The translations under genes and the position numbers were made by a program. From a bacterium TMED6 (GTDB lineage Bacteria > Fidelibacterota > Marinisomatia > SCGC-AAA003-L08 > D37C17): a stretch of 17,717 nt of DNA. Under the pieces are notes generated by a model. That model ran no database searches. It worked only from the letters and a program-made list of their open reading frames with translations, and was not told the DNA's origin. This document shows positions 1-8,101 of the stretch, piece by piece. Position 1 is the first letter of the stretch. Each line of letters opens with the position of its first letter. The DNA lies in assembly GCA_002167465.1 (NCBI GenBank), contig NHBL01000029.1:32967-50683 (forward strand), given 5' to 3'.

Positions 1-137
1 ATTTCTGTTAATTTATTAGCTTGTTCATACAAATCAATCATTTGATCTAATGGGGTATCTTCATTTTCTAGCTTCAATAGAATTTGTTCTAGTTTCTTAA
101 CACCTTGCTCAAAAGATAAGTCATTTTGATTATCCAT
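1..137 (-). CDS. xseB: Exodeoxyribonuclease VII small subunit, N-terminal part (cut by window edge)
   Basis: This is the small subunit of exonuclease VII, which binds XseA to form the enzyme that degrades single-stranded DNA to oligonucleotides. Forty-five codons are visible, beginning MDNQNDLSFEQGVKKLEQIL, and the frame is open to the window edge; the family is usually about 80 residues. The pattern FEQGVKKLEQIL, then LENEDTPLDQMIDLYEQ, matches the two-helix XseB hairpin. The ATG at 137-135 lies 3 nt after the xseA stop, and an AGAGG ribosome-binding site sits inside the last xseA codons, so the two subunits are translated as a coupled pair. The family assignment is strong; only the 3' end is unseen. 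Confidence 0.88.
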   Translation of the reverse strand, partial: MDNQNDLSFEQGVKKLEQILLKLENEDTPLDQMIDLYEQANKLTE

Positions 138-140
138 ATT

Positions 141-1421
141 TTACCTCTTTTTCTTAATTATATTTAGAACCTCAACTTTTATGTTACCATTTGATAATTT
201 AATATCTAATTCATCGTGATTTTTAATTTTTTCTATATTTTTTAAAATATTACCTTCATTATCATATACCAATGAATAACCACGTTTTATTACATTGTTT
301 GGATTTAATGAATTCGAATATGATTCAAGATATTTTATTTTTTCTTTTTTTACATTTATTGTAGAATTTAATCTATTAAAAATATTTTTAGATAAAGAAG
401 ATAGTTTTTCATTTTTTAGAATTATTTTTTTTCTAAATTTTATATTTGATAATGAAATGTTAATCCTTGATAGCTTATCATAATGATTTGATAAGATATA
501 TTTACCTTTATGTAAACCATGTCTTTTTTTAATATTATTTATACCGATTATAGATTTTTCAATTTTGTTTTTTATTATAGACAATATAGAATCACTATAA
601 AAATCAATATTTTGCAAACATTGAATAACTGAAGGGGCAGATATTTCAGCGGCAATTGAAGGTGTACCAGCTCTTTTATCAGACACTAAATCACAAATTG
701 TCGTATCTGTTTCATGACCAACAGCTGATACTATTGGAATTTCTGATTTGAATATACTGTAAGCTAATTTTTCATTATTGAAACACCAAAGATCTTCCAG
801 AGAACCCCCACCTCTTGCAATAATTATTAGATCAACGTTGACTTTAGATTTATGAAAATCCTCTATTGCAGAAATTAAATCTATAACAGCACCATCACCT
901 TGCATTCTACAATCTCTAACAACAACCTTTAAATATGGAGCATTTCTTTTAAAAACATCAAATATATCTTTGATAACAGATCCTGTAATAGATGTGATTA
1001 AACCAATTTTTTGTGGATATTTAGGAAGACTTTTTTTATGTATTTGATCAAAATATCCTTTATTAAACAAATCTTTTTTTAATGCTTCATATTTTGCCCA
1101 TAAATCACCCTGCCCTGCTAATGAAACTTTATTTGCGAGTAATTTAAGCGAACCTCCTTTTACCCAAAATGAAGATTTTCCTTCAACTACTATTTCATCA
1201 CCAACATTTGGATTGTATCCAGATAATTTATTTTGAAAATAGAACATCGCACATGGAAGTACTGCAGATTCATCTTTAATACTAAAATACATATGGCCAT
1301 TTGAATTTTTTGTTAACTGTGAGATTTCGCCTTTAACAAGTACATTAGAAAAGTTTGACTCAACTAAGTTATTAATTTGATTATTTATTTCGGATACGGT
1401 ATAGATGTATTGATTCGTCAT
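141..1421 (-). CDS. xseA: Exodeoxyribonuclease VII large subunit
   Basis: This is the catalytic large subunit of exonuclease VII, used in mismatch repair and single-strand clean-up. Starting at the ATG at 1421 the protein has 426 residues, close to the family norm. An N-terminal OB-fold (about 5-105, with GEISQ and GHMYFSIKD) is followed by the nuclease domain, with LITSITGS near 141-148, RGGGSLEDLW at 203-212, GHETD at 235-239 and the RAGTPSIAAE stretch just after. The C-terminal third is a Lys/Asn-rich, helical region, as expected for the coiled-coil arm that binds XseB. A TTG at 1427 would add two residues; the ATG is preferred because an AAGAAAG ribosome-binding site lies 6 nt upstream of it. 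It follows the small COX24-type gene after a 36-nt gap and precedes xseB by 3 nt. Confidence 0.95.
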   Translation of the reverse strand: MTNQYIYTVSEINNQINNLVESNFSNVLVKGEISQLTKNSNGHMYFSIKDESAVLPCAMFYFQNKLSGYNPNVGDEIVVEGKSSFWVKGGSLKLLANKVSLAGQGDLWAKYEALKKDLFNKGYFDQIHKKSLPKYPQKIGLITSITGSVIKDIFDVFKRNAPYLKVVVRDCRMQGDGAVIDLISAIEDFHKSKVNVDLIIIARGGGSLEDLWCFNNEKLAYSIFKSEIPIVSAVGHETDTTICDLVSDKRAGTPSIAAEISAPSVIQCLQNIDFYSDSILSIIKNKIEKSIIGINNIKKRHGLHKGKYILSNHYDKLSRINISLSNIKFRKKIILKNEKLSSLSKNIFNRLNSTINVKKEKIKYLESYSNSLNPNNVIKRGYSLVYDNEGNILKNIEKIKNHDELDIKLSNGNIKVEVLNIIKKKR

Positions 1422-1457
1422 TGACAACTTTCTTAAACAAAACCAACTAAATGTAAT

Positions 1458-1547
1458 CTACTTTTTCTTATGTCGATTTGCTCTTAACCGTTTTTTACGT
1501 TTGTGGGTATTCATTTTTTGTTTTTTTCTTTTCTTACCACAAGGCAT
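1458..1547 (-). CDS. AURKAIP1/COX24-domain small basic protein (29 aa)
   Basis: A 29-codon gene encoding MPCGKKRKKQKMNTHKRKKR followed by LRANRHKKK and a TAG stop. More than half of the residues are Lys or Arg. The pattern MPxGKKRKxxKxxTHKRKKRLRxNRHKKK is the one I know from bacterial AURKAIP1/COX24-domain proteins, which occur in Bacteroidetes and relatives and are related to the mitochondrial mitoribosomal protein mS38/AURKAIP1. A ribosomal or RNA-binding role is therefore likely, but that is family knowledge and not shown here. Support that it is a real gene: an AAGGAG ribosome-binding site (1562-1557) with a 9-nt spacer, which overlaps the stop codon of the upstream HU gene, and an exact fit between HU and xseA. 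It is short enough to be missed by normal length cut-offs. Confidence 0.85.
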   Translation of the reverse strand: MPCGKKRKKQKMNTHKRKKRLRANRHKKK

Positions 1548-1556
1548 TAGATATTT

Positions 1557-1562
1557 CTCCTT
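1557..1562 (-). promoter_or_regulatory. Ribosome-binding site of the COX24-type gene
   Basis: AAGGAG on the minus strand, 9 nt before the ATG at 1547. It overlaps the TAA stop of the upstream HU gene (1563-1561), so ribosomes ending on HU would expose or reuse this site. It is the main argument that the 29-codon frame is translated. Confidence 0.7.
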
Positions 1563-1854
1563 AAAATCCTCTTAATAAAGATTGATTAACTTCTTTTTTT
1601 AATAATTTTGACACCTTAAATGTAGGTACAAAACGTTCTTTAAGCGAAACCTTTTCATTTGTTGCTGGATTTCTTGCTTCTCTTGCTTTTCTTTTTTTGA
1701 CAATAAAACTTCCAAAACCCCTTATGTCAACTCTTTCATTATTTTTTAATGAGTTGCCTATAGAATTTATTATTCCTTCTAAAACCGCCTCTGTTTCAAC
1801 TTTAGTTAATCCAGTAGCGTTAGAAACTTCATTTACTATATCAGCTTTTGTCAT
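1561..1854 (-). CDS. HU/IHF-family DNA-binding protein
   Basis: A histone-like nucleoid protein that bends and compacts DNA as a dimer. At 97 residues it is slightly longer than a typical 90-residue HU, with a short C-terminal tail (NQSLLRGF). The N-terminal helical dimerisation part (1-45, MTKADIVNEVSNATGLTK) is followed by RGFGSFIVKKRKAREARNP at about 45-63. This holds the beta-arm with the Arg-Asn-Pro tip (61-63), where the proline intercalates into DNA in the family. The ATG at 1854 has an AAAGGA ribosome-binding site 6 nt upstream. HU versus an IHF subunit cannot be decided from one sequence. It is preceded by the only gap over 50 nt in the window, so it may have its own promoter, and it is followed directly by the COX24-type gene. 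Confidence 0.93.
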   Translation of the reverse strand: MTKADIVNEVSNATGLTKVETEAVLEGIINSIGNSLKNNERVDIRGFGSFIVKKRKAREARNPATNEKVSLKERFVPTFKVSKLLKKEVNQSLLRGF

Positions 1855-1927
1855 GTTTAATCCTTTAATTTACTTTTAATAAAAGATAGCAAATATCTGT
1901 ACATTCTAGTCATAATTGCAATAGAAT
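1855..1927 (-). promoter_or_regulatory. Intergenic region with possible promoter for HU
   Basis: This 73-nt stretch is the longest gene-free interval in the window. On the minus strand it contains TGCTATCTT (1891-1883), which resembles an extended -10 box. ATGACT (1913-1908) lies 19 nt before TATCTT as a weak -35 candidate. TTGCAA (1921-1916) followed 18 nt later by GATATT is an alternative pair. In such AT-rich DNA these matches occur easily by chance; position before an abundant-type gene is the better argument. No strong terminator hairpin for the upstream gene is visible here. Confidence 0.25.
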
Positions 1928-3859
1928 TTAATTTTTTGTTTTAATAATTAAATTTTGACCTACCTTAATTAAATCGTCTTTTAAACCATTCCATTTTCTT
2001 ATATCCGTAACTCTGACACCATATTTATATGAAATTTTACTTAAAGAATCTCCATATTTAACTTTATAAGATATCTCTTTGTTTGAATTTTTGTTTATTT
2101 TGTCAATATTTTTGACTGATGTATAAATTATTAGTTTTTTACCTAAGTAGATTACATTATCAATTTCACGAATACCATTCCATTTCTTAATCTTCTTTAT
2201 TGATGTTTTATATTGATTAGCAATCTCACTTAATGTATCTCCACTTTTTACAGTATGATAAACTTTAGTAGAGCTAGAAGAACTTATTAGTGATTTTACA
2301 TACTCATCATAGCCTTGTGTTGGAATCTGCAACTTTTGGCCAGGCTGCAGATAGTTTTTAGCACTAATATTATTCATTGATGTAATATCTTGAATTTTGA
2401 CTTTATATTTTGATGAAATTCTTGATAAACTCTCACCTCTTTTTACAATATGTTCCACGATCAATAAACTTTTTGCTGATTGTTCATTTAATAATAAGTA
2501 TAGTGAATCAAAAGTAGTGTAATCATAACTTTTAGGTAATCTTAAATTATAATATTTCTCAGAAGCTCTAGGCTGAATAATACCTCTTTTAATTTCAGGA
2601 TTAAAAATTAACAATTCTTTTGGTGAAACTTTTGTTATATCAGATATTTGATTAAAACTTACTTGTTTATCAATTTTTTTAATAATCCATTCGAGGTCTG
2701 GCTCATTTTTTATTATAAAACCATACTTTTCAGGATTTTTATTAATTAAGAATATTGCTAAAATTTTAGGTACATAATTTCTTGTTTGTCCTGGTAAACG
2801 ATTTAAATCCCAAAAATTTGTTGAATTTGACCTTTTAATTTCTTTCAAAACTCTGCTTGCACCACAATTATACGCTGCAAGAGCCAAATACCAATTTTCT
2901 CCATTTAAATCCTCAGGGTTTACTTTATCAAATATTTTTTTTAAATCTTTTAAATATCTAGCTGCTGCATATGTTGATTTAATAAAATCTCGTCTTTCAT
3001 CTATGAACCAGTTTTTTTCTAATCCATATATTTTACCTGTTGATGCAATAAATTGCCATGGACCTAAAGCTTGCGCATAAGATAGTGCAATAGGATTCAA
3101 ACCACTCTCTATAACAGAAACATAAAAAATCTCAGGCGGTACACCTTCTTCTTCTAAAATTGGTAGCATAATTTTCTTATATTTATTAATTCTATTTAAC
3201 CACATCTGAACACCCTTTTTAGCACCATTACTACTAAAGTATTTCACATTTCTAGCAACCTTACTATTAAATGTAATAGGAATATGTCCATCTATAAACT
3301 CTACAGTTTCATCTACAAACTCAACATCTTCTAATTGTTGCTTATAAAAGTAGGCCTCTAACTTTTCCTTAAAAAGTGCCATTGATAATGGTGATTCAAG
3401 TCTATTAATAGTAACAGATTTATTTTGATAGTAGTCTATACTTGCATTCAATACCATATTATATTCAATTCTTTTATATTCATCATCTAATGATAGCGAG
3501 TCTAAAAATTCAAATGAGGCAAACAAAGACTGGAATTGTACCTCTGCTTCTAAAGTATCAAGTGATATATCATAGGTTATAGCATCAGCAAAAGTTAATT
3601 TGGATTCAATTAATTGTTCATAAAAAATATCATTTTCTTCGTTGAATTTAAAATTTTCTATAAAATCTATAGAATCATTAACAATATTGCTTCTATTAAT
3701 TGATATACTATCTTTTATGAGGGAATTATTGATACTTGTTGAATCTTTAATTATTACTATTGAATCTTTAGGAATAATTTTTATTTTTTGTAATACCTGC
3801 GCTGAATCTTGCAATTCAGCATATAAAAAGGAATTAAATAAAATAAATAAGAATATCAT
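1928..3859 (-). CDS. Lytic transglycosylase with three LysM domains (MltD-like)
   Basis: A 643-residue secreted murein enzyme expected to cleave the MurNAc-GlcNAc bond of peptidoglycan to the 1,6-anhydro product. A short hydrophobic signal peptide (1-14, ending LYA) is followed by about 200 residues rich in Ser, Asp and Ile with no recognised domain. The SLT fold lies at about 225-375: the catalytic Glu is E251 in ESGLNP, followed by ALGPWQF (264-270) and AYNCGASR (329-336). A linker with a degenerate LysM-like segment (about 400-430) leads to three clear LysM repeats near 469-513, 535-580 and 597-641, which bind glycan strands. The start is fixed: the ATG overlaps the serS stop (TAATG) and an in-frame TGA lies two codons upstream. 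The signal peptide has no Lys or Arg before its hydrophobic core. Likely role: wall remodelling during growth or division. Confidence 0.9.
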   Translation of the reverse strand: MIFLFILFNSFLYAELQDSAQVLQKIKIIPKDSIVIIKDSTSINNSLIKDSISINRSNIVNDSIDFIENFKFNEENDIFYEQLIESKLTFADAITYDISLDTLEAEVQFQSLFASFEFLDSLSLDDEYKRIEYNMVLNASIDYYQNKSVTINRLESPLSMALFKEKLEAYFYKQQLEDVEFVDETVEFIDGHIPITFNSKVARNVKYFSSNGAKKGVQMWLNRINKYKKIMLPILEEEGVPPEIFYVSVIESGLNPIALSYAQALGPWQFIASTGKIYGLEKNWFIDERRDFIKSTYAAARYLKDLKKIFDKVNPEDLNGENWYLALAAYNCGASRVLKEIKRSNSTNFWDLNRLPGQTRNYVPKILAIFLINKNPEKYGFIIKNEPDLEWIIKKIDKQVSFNQISDITKVSPKELLIFNPEIKRGIIQPRASEKYYNLRLPKSYDYTTFDSLYLLLNEQSAKSLLIVEHIVKRGESLSRISSKYKVKIQDITSMNNISAKNYLQPGQKLQIPTQGYDEYVKSLISSSSSTKVYHTVKSGDTLSEIANQYKTSIKKIKKWNGIREIDNVIYLGKKLIIYTSVKNIDKINKNSNKEISYKVKYGDSLSKISYKYGVRVTDIRKWNGLKDDLIKVGQNLIIKTKN

Positions 3860-5127
3860 TAATCAATAATATCTTTACCAAAATAGGAAGAAATAGGTTT
3901 TGGTATAATGACTTCGCCCTTAGAATTTTGATTTGTTTCAAGTAAGGCAATCATTAATCTTGGTGTTGCCAATCCTGACCCATTTAGAGTATGGACAAAC
4001 TCTAATTTATTTGAAGATTTATCTCTATATTTTATGTTGCCTCTTCTCGCTTGAAATGATTCAAAATTACTGCAACTAGATACCTCTAAATATTTTTGCT
4101 CAAAAGGTGACCAAACTTCTATATCATAACACTTTGCAGCTGAAAAAGATAAATCACCACCACATAACTCTATAACTCTATAATGTAGATTAAGTTCTTG
4201 TAAAATTTTTTCTGCATCATTTAATAATTTATCTAATTCTGAATAAGAATCTTTTGGTTTGCAGAATTTAACAAGTTCAACTTTATTAAATTGATGCAAT
4301 CGATGTAAACCCTTAGTATCTTTACCATAGCTTCCTGCTTCTCTTCTAAAACATGCACTATATGCGACAAACTTAGTAGGTAAAGCATTTTCATCTAATA
4401 CTTCATTTGCATAAAAATTAGTTATAGGAACTTCAGCTGTAGGAATTAAATATAAATCATCATTTTCAATATAATACATATCATCTTTAAACTTAGGTAA
4501 ATTACCTGTAGTTAAAGGAGAATTTGATGTGACTAAAAAAGGTGGAAAAATCTCTGTGTAATTATGATTTTCAATATGCGCATCAAGCATATAATTAATT
4601 AACGACCTCTCAAGTTTTGCACCCCTATTAATATATAATGGAAATGCACTTCCTGAAATTTTTGCTGCTCTTTTAAAATCAACAATATTTAAAGATTCAC
4701 AGAGTTCTAAATGACTTGATGGATTAAATTCAAACTTTGGTTTTTCGCCCCAAATCTTAATTACTTTATTATCTTTAGCAGAAGAACCAACTGGAACACT
4801 TTGATGAATAATATTAGGTATGTATAATAACTTATTATTTAAATCATTATTAAATTGATTTAAATCATTATCTAATGCTTTAATTTTTACTGAAATATTC
4901 TTCATATCATTAATTAAATTATGACAATCTTTTTTTTCTTTCTTATTTTGAGAAATGTCATTATTAACTTTATTTCGATCTGCTTTAAGTGACTCAACTT
5001 CTTGAATTAGTGTTCTTCTTTTAAAATCAATATCTAATATTTCAGTTAAATCAATATCAGACCCTTTTAAATCAAGACACTGTTTAACTATTTGTTCGTT
5101 TTCTCTTATAAATTTTATTGAATGCAT
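3859..5127 (-). CDS. serS: Seryl-tRNA synthetase
   Basis: A class II aminoacyl-tRNA synthetase charging tRNA-Ser (and tRNA-Sec where present) in the cytoplasm; 422 residues is the normal bacterial size. Residues 1-105 form the N-terminal antiparallel coiled-coil arm that grips the long variable arm of tRNA-Ser. The catalytic core follows: motif 1 ending near the Pro residues at 195-196, the serine-binding TAEVP at 230-234, motif 2 FRREAGSYGKDTKGLHRLHQF at 260-280 and motif 3 NGSGLATPRLMIALLE at 382-397 with its Arg at 390. Many SerRS have LAVGR at that point; LATPR is close to the Bacteroidetes-type variant. The gene begins 9 nt after the Wzi-like gene without an evident ribosome-binding site, and its stop overlaps the start of the transglycosylase gene. 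It is a housekeeping gene sitting directly downstream of the polysaccharide locus. Confidence 0.97.
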   Translation of the reverse strand: MHSIKFIRENEQIVKQCLDLKGSDIDLTEILDIDFKRRTLIQEVESLKADRNKVNNDISQNKKEKKDCHNLINDMKNISVKIKALDNDLNQFNNDLNNKLLYIPNIIHQSVPVGSSAKDNKVIKIWGEKPKFEFNPSSHLELCESLNIVDFKRAAKISGSAFPLYINRGAKLERSLINYMLDAHIENHNYTEIFPPFLVTSNSPLTTGNLPKFKDDMYYIENDDLYLIPTAEVPITNFYANEVLDENALPTKFVAYSACFRREAGSYGKDTKGLHRLHQFNKVELVKFCKPKDSYSELDKLLNDAEKILQELNLHYRVIELCGGDLSFSAAKCYDIEVWSPFEQKYLEVSSCSNFESFQARRGNIKYRDKSSNKLEFVHTLNGSGLATPRLMIALLETNQNSKGEVIIPKPISSYFGKDIID

Positions 5128-5136
5128 ATTTTTAAT

Positions 5137-6672
5137 TTAGTTTTTTATATTATATAATAAAGAAGTAGAAAAATCTAAAAAATTATCCTCTGAATATAAA
5201 TTTTCTGTTTTGTAATAACCAACCTTAAAATATAAATTTATGCTGTATGACAATGTCTTTTTAAATTGAATAGAAATTAAATCTCTACTTTTTATGTTAT
5301 CAGAACCCAATAATGAAAGTTCTTCATCATAGTTTGGATTACCAAATCTTGTATTTTGTAAAGATAAATTAATAACAAACTGTTCTTTTCTATTTTTAAT
5401 TACAAAGAATAGAATTGATAACCTCTTGTCTATTGAATCACCTCCAGACCAAAGCCCAATAGGATAATTATGATGACTAGGTATATTAATATCAAATTTA
5501 TGTGTATATACTTGAGGCTCAGCTGAAGAATATTCATATTTTAGGATTCCATCTATATTTTGTTTTAATAAAACAAAATTAAAAACTTTTGAATAACCAA
5601 TCTGCCTAGCAAACCAATTATGAGAACTTTGATTAAAAGTATCATAAGGAGCCCATTCATCAATTAGCATCCCACCATAGAATCTATTATTTTTGTACAA
5701 GTAATCAAAATCAAAACCAATTTGAAGATTATCTAAATCATTGTTTTGGTGTTGTTCTGACCAAAAAAACTGAAAAGGATTTATATAAGACAATGAACCA
5801 GTATTATCTGACATTGAAATAATCTGCTCATAAAGACCAATTCTAAAATTCTTTTTTATATTAAAATCTATTCTGTGATTATAAATACGCCGATTAATTA
5901 GGGGGTATTTATTATCAAAAATTTCATCCTCATAAACATATGATGAATCTATAATATTAGAATGTAAATCACCAAAAATAAAAGTTAATATAACTTTATC
6001 CTTATAATTATAATTTGCTCTAAATTGATTGAAAGAAGGCATTGTGCTTGATAAAGATAAGTTTGAATATATTGATGGGCCTAAACTTGATCTGAATTTA
6101 CCTATTGATATATCAAAATTATTACCTAATATTGAAGTATAACCAATAGTTTCATCAAAATCTATACCGTTATTATTATCTTTTACATCTCTATAAAAAC
6201 CGTATTGAAAATTATTGTTATATCTAAAAATTGGATAAGAATTTTGATTTTCTTGATTACCTATTGTATTTCCCATATTTAAATCTTTATTTAATCCATA
6301 AGCAGAATGTTTAAAAAAGTTAAATGCACCACTCATCCAGATTGGATTTATTGAATTAATTAAAATTTGATTAAAATTAAACTCAATTCCTGGTGATATC
6401 CATATGATAGAATTAGGTGTTTCTTGATTAATTTCAAATCCAGTACTACTATACCTTAAACCCATGACAGGATAAATATTTATATTGCTATCATTATAAA
6501 AATCAAAATATTCTTTTTTTATACTTTCTTTTGTTGGGTAAATATAAATATCTTCAGATATCTTATTTGATTTTATTGTATTTATCTCTTTATAAATTAA
6601 ACTATAAAAATCCTCTTTAATATTCAACCCTTGTGCAAATAGGGTAGAAATTAGAATAAACATAATTATCAT
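5137..6672 (-). CDS. Wzi-like capsule assembly outer-membrane beta-barrel protein
   Basis: A predicted 511-residue outer-membrane protein. A signal peptide (MIIMFILISTLFA, cut before QG) is followed by alternating aromatic/polar strands typical of a beta-barrel, ending in an Asn/Lys tail. Segments such as DETIGYTSILGNNFDISIGK, LSYINPFQFFWSEQ and FYGGMLIDEWAPYD fit the Wzi family, whose E. coli member binds capsule at the cell surface. Position next to the WcaJ-type gene fits this role. I chose the ATG at 6672, which overlaps the upstream stop as TAATG and has AAAGG six nt before it. A TTG at 6702 would add ten residues (MGDYFKKRSI) and give a more conventional basic n-region, so it cannot be ruled out. 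Family identity is moderate, because barrels diverge fast; a different porin-like barrel is the alternative. Confidence 0.7.
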   Translation of the reverse strand: MIIMFILISTLFAQGLNIKEDFYSLIYKEINTIKSNKISEDIYIYPTKESIKKEYFDFYNDSNINIYPVMGLRYSSTGFEINQETPNSIIWISPGIEFNFNQILINSINPIWMSGAFNFFKHSAYGLNKDLNMGNTIGNQENQNSYPIFRYNNNFQYGFYRDVKDNNNGIDFDETIGYTSILGNNFDISIGKFRSSLGPSIYSNLSLSSTMPSFNQFRANYNYKDKVILTFIFGDLHSNIIDSSYVYEDEIFDNKYPLINRRIYNHRIDFNIKKNFRIGLYEQIISMSDNTGSLSYINPFQFFWSEQHQNNDLDNLQIGFDFDYLYKNNRFYGGMLIDEWAPYDTFNQSSHNWFARQIGYSKVFNFVLLKQNIDGILKYEYSSAEPQVYTHKFDINIPSHHNYPIGLWSGGDSIDKRLSILFFVIKNRKEQFVINLSLQNTRFGNPNYDEELSLLGSDNIKSRDLISIQFKKTLSYSINLYFKVGYYKTENLYSEDNFLDFSTSLLYNIKN

Positions 6673-8090
6673 TATTGACCTTTTCTTGAAATAATCACCC
6701 AAAATGTTATTATCATAATTTTTATATCTAACCAGATTGAAATATTTTCTATATAATAAAAATCTAATTTTAATTTATTTTCTACACCATCAATATCTGT
6801 ATCATAAGATCCCATGATTTGAGCCCAACCTGTTACTCCAGGTCTAACATTTAACCTTCTCAAATAGTATGGAAACTTATTTTTTAATTTATTAATAAAA
6901 AAAATCCTTTCAGGGCGAGGACCTACAATACTCATATTACCAATTAGAACATCATAAAACTGAGGAAATTCATCAATTCTAGTTTTACGAATGAAATTTC
7001 CTACTTTTGTAATTCTTGGGTCATCTACTTTTGCCCATACAGGACCAGTTTTTAGTTCTGAATTTTCATACATAGTTCTAAATTTATGCACTATAAAAGG
7101 TTTTCCATTTAGACCAACTCTTTCTTGCTTAAATATTATTGGCCCCTTTGAAGATAACTTTATTAAAATAGATACGATTAATAAAACTGGAAAACTTATA
7201 ATTAAACCAATAATAGATACAATAATATCTAATAATCTTTTAATTACAAACTGAAGCTCAGTCAATATGTCTGGATTAATATCAATTAAGGGCATCCCTG
7301 TAACTGTATGCATTTGAGCATATCCAGTTAATAAATCATAAATATCTGGGACAATTTTAATACAAACATCTAAATTTCTTAATTCTGATATAAGATTTAA
7401 TAAAGATTGATGCTCTTTTTTTTGATTTAATGCAATTATTACTTCTTTGATATTATTTTTTTTGATGAAATCTTTTACTTCATTTATTGTACCAATGTGA
7501 CAATTTTTAAAAAAATAATTTTTATTTTTAGATAAAAAAATCTTTATATCATCATTAATAACACTATCAAAATAACCTAATATTTTAAAGCCAGAATAAT
7601 CATTTGAATCAATTTTATTTAAAAATTTCAAACCATTTTTGCCTTCACCTATAATTATTGTATTTCTTAATCCTATATTTAATTTTAAAAGTTGCTTTTG
7701 AACTGTTCTTAAGGAAACTCTTACTATTAAAACAGTAAGTAAAAATAATAAAGATAACAAAATTATATTTTGTGACTGCTGTATTGTTATATAATTAAAA
7801 ATTATTTTATAAATTAAATATACAAAAGTGGTTATTGATGTCAATGATATAATAATCTTAAGCTCTTTTAACCTTGATTCCAAAGATGAAGGATTGTATC
7901 TACCAAAAAATCTAAATAAAAATAATATTCCAATAATAATAAGAATAGGAAAATCAATTATTGATGGGATATTTAATATATTTAAAACCATATAATATGA
8001 AAAATAATAGCAAAATATATCGCCAAGAATTAATAATAAAATTATTATTATAGAAAAAGTATTATGCTGATTTATTTCTTTTATTTTCAT
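6672..8090 (-). CDS. WcaJ-type undecaprenyl-phosphate sugar phosphotransferase
   Basis: A 472-residue polyprenyl-phosphate hexose-1-phosphate transferase that starts repeat-unit synthesis by moving a sugar 1-phosphate from UDP-sugar to undecaprenyl phosphate at the inner membrane. Four N-terminal membrane segments (about 13-33, 47-62, 77-99, 108-127) precede a Rossmann-like domain (IIIGEG at 145-150). The C-terminal bacterial sugar transferase domain starts with the membrane-associated helix at about 284-311. KFRTM is at 336-340, the family's catalytic Asp-Glu pair is D373-E374 in RIDEFPQ, and VGPRPE is at 389-394, followed by RPGVTGWAQI. This is the full long PHPT architecture, not the short PglC type. 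The ATG at 8090 follows the GT2 stop by 11 nt, with only a weak GGGA ahead of it; the stop overlaps the Wzi-like start. Sugar specificity (glucose, galactose or other) cannot be read from the sequence. Confidence 0.93.
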   Translation of the reverse strand: MKIKEINQHNTFSIIIILLLILGDIFCYYFSYYMVLNILNIPSIIDFPILIIIGILFLFRFFGRYNPSSLESRLKELKIIISLTSITTFVYLIYKIIFNYITIQQSQNIILLSLLFLLTVLIVRVSLRTVQKQLLKLNIGLRNTIIIGEGKNGLKFLNKIDSNDYSGFKILGYFDSVINDDIKIFLSKNKNYFFKNCHIGTINEVKDFIKKNNIKEVIIALNQKKEHQSLLNLISELRNLDVCIKIVPDIYDLLTGYAQMHTVTGMPLIDINPDILTELQFVIKRLLDIIVSIIGLIISFPVLLIVSILIKLSSKGPIIFKQERVGLNGKPFIVHKFRTMYENSELKTGPVWAKVDDPRITKVGNFIRKTRIDEFPQFYDVLIGNMSIVGPRPERIFFINKLKNKFPYYLRRLNVRPGVTGWAQIMGSYDTDIDGVENKLKLDFYYIENISIWLDIKIMIITFWVIISRKGQ

Positions 8091-8101
8091 TATATCCCAA
8101 A

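Noticed and set aside
295..483. Plus-strand open frame over the XseA coiled-coil region
   Set aside because: Phe/Ile/Leu-rich translation of the antisense of Lys/Asn-rich codons; the minus-strand frame is clearly xseA.
1873..1885. Inverted repeat CTTTTAATAAAAG before HU as a terminator
   Set aside because: The stem is only 5 bp with a single G-C pair and no clear U-tract; expected by chance in this base composition.
6991..7254. Plus-strand open frame of 87 codons
   Set aside because: It is antisense to the most conserved catalytic part of the WcaJ-type gene, and no family resemblance was seen.
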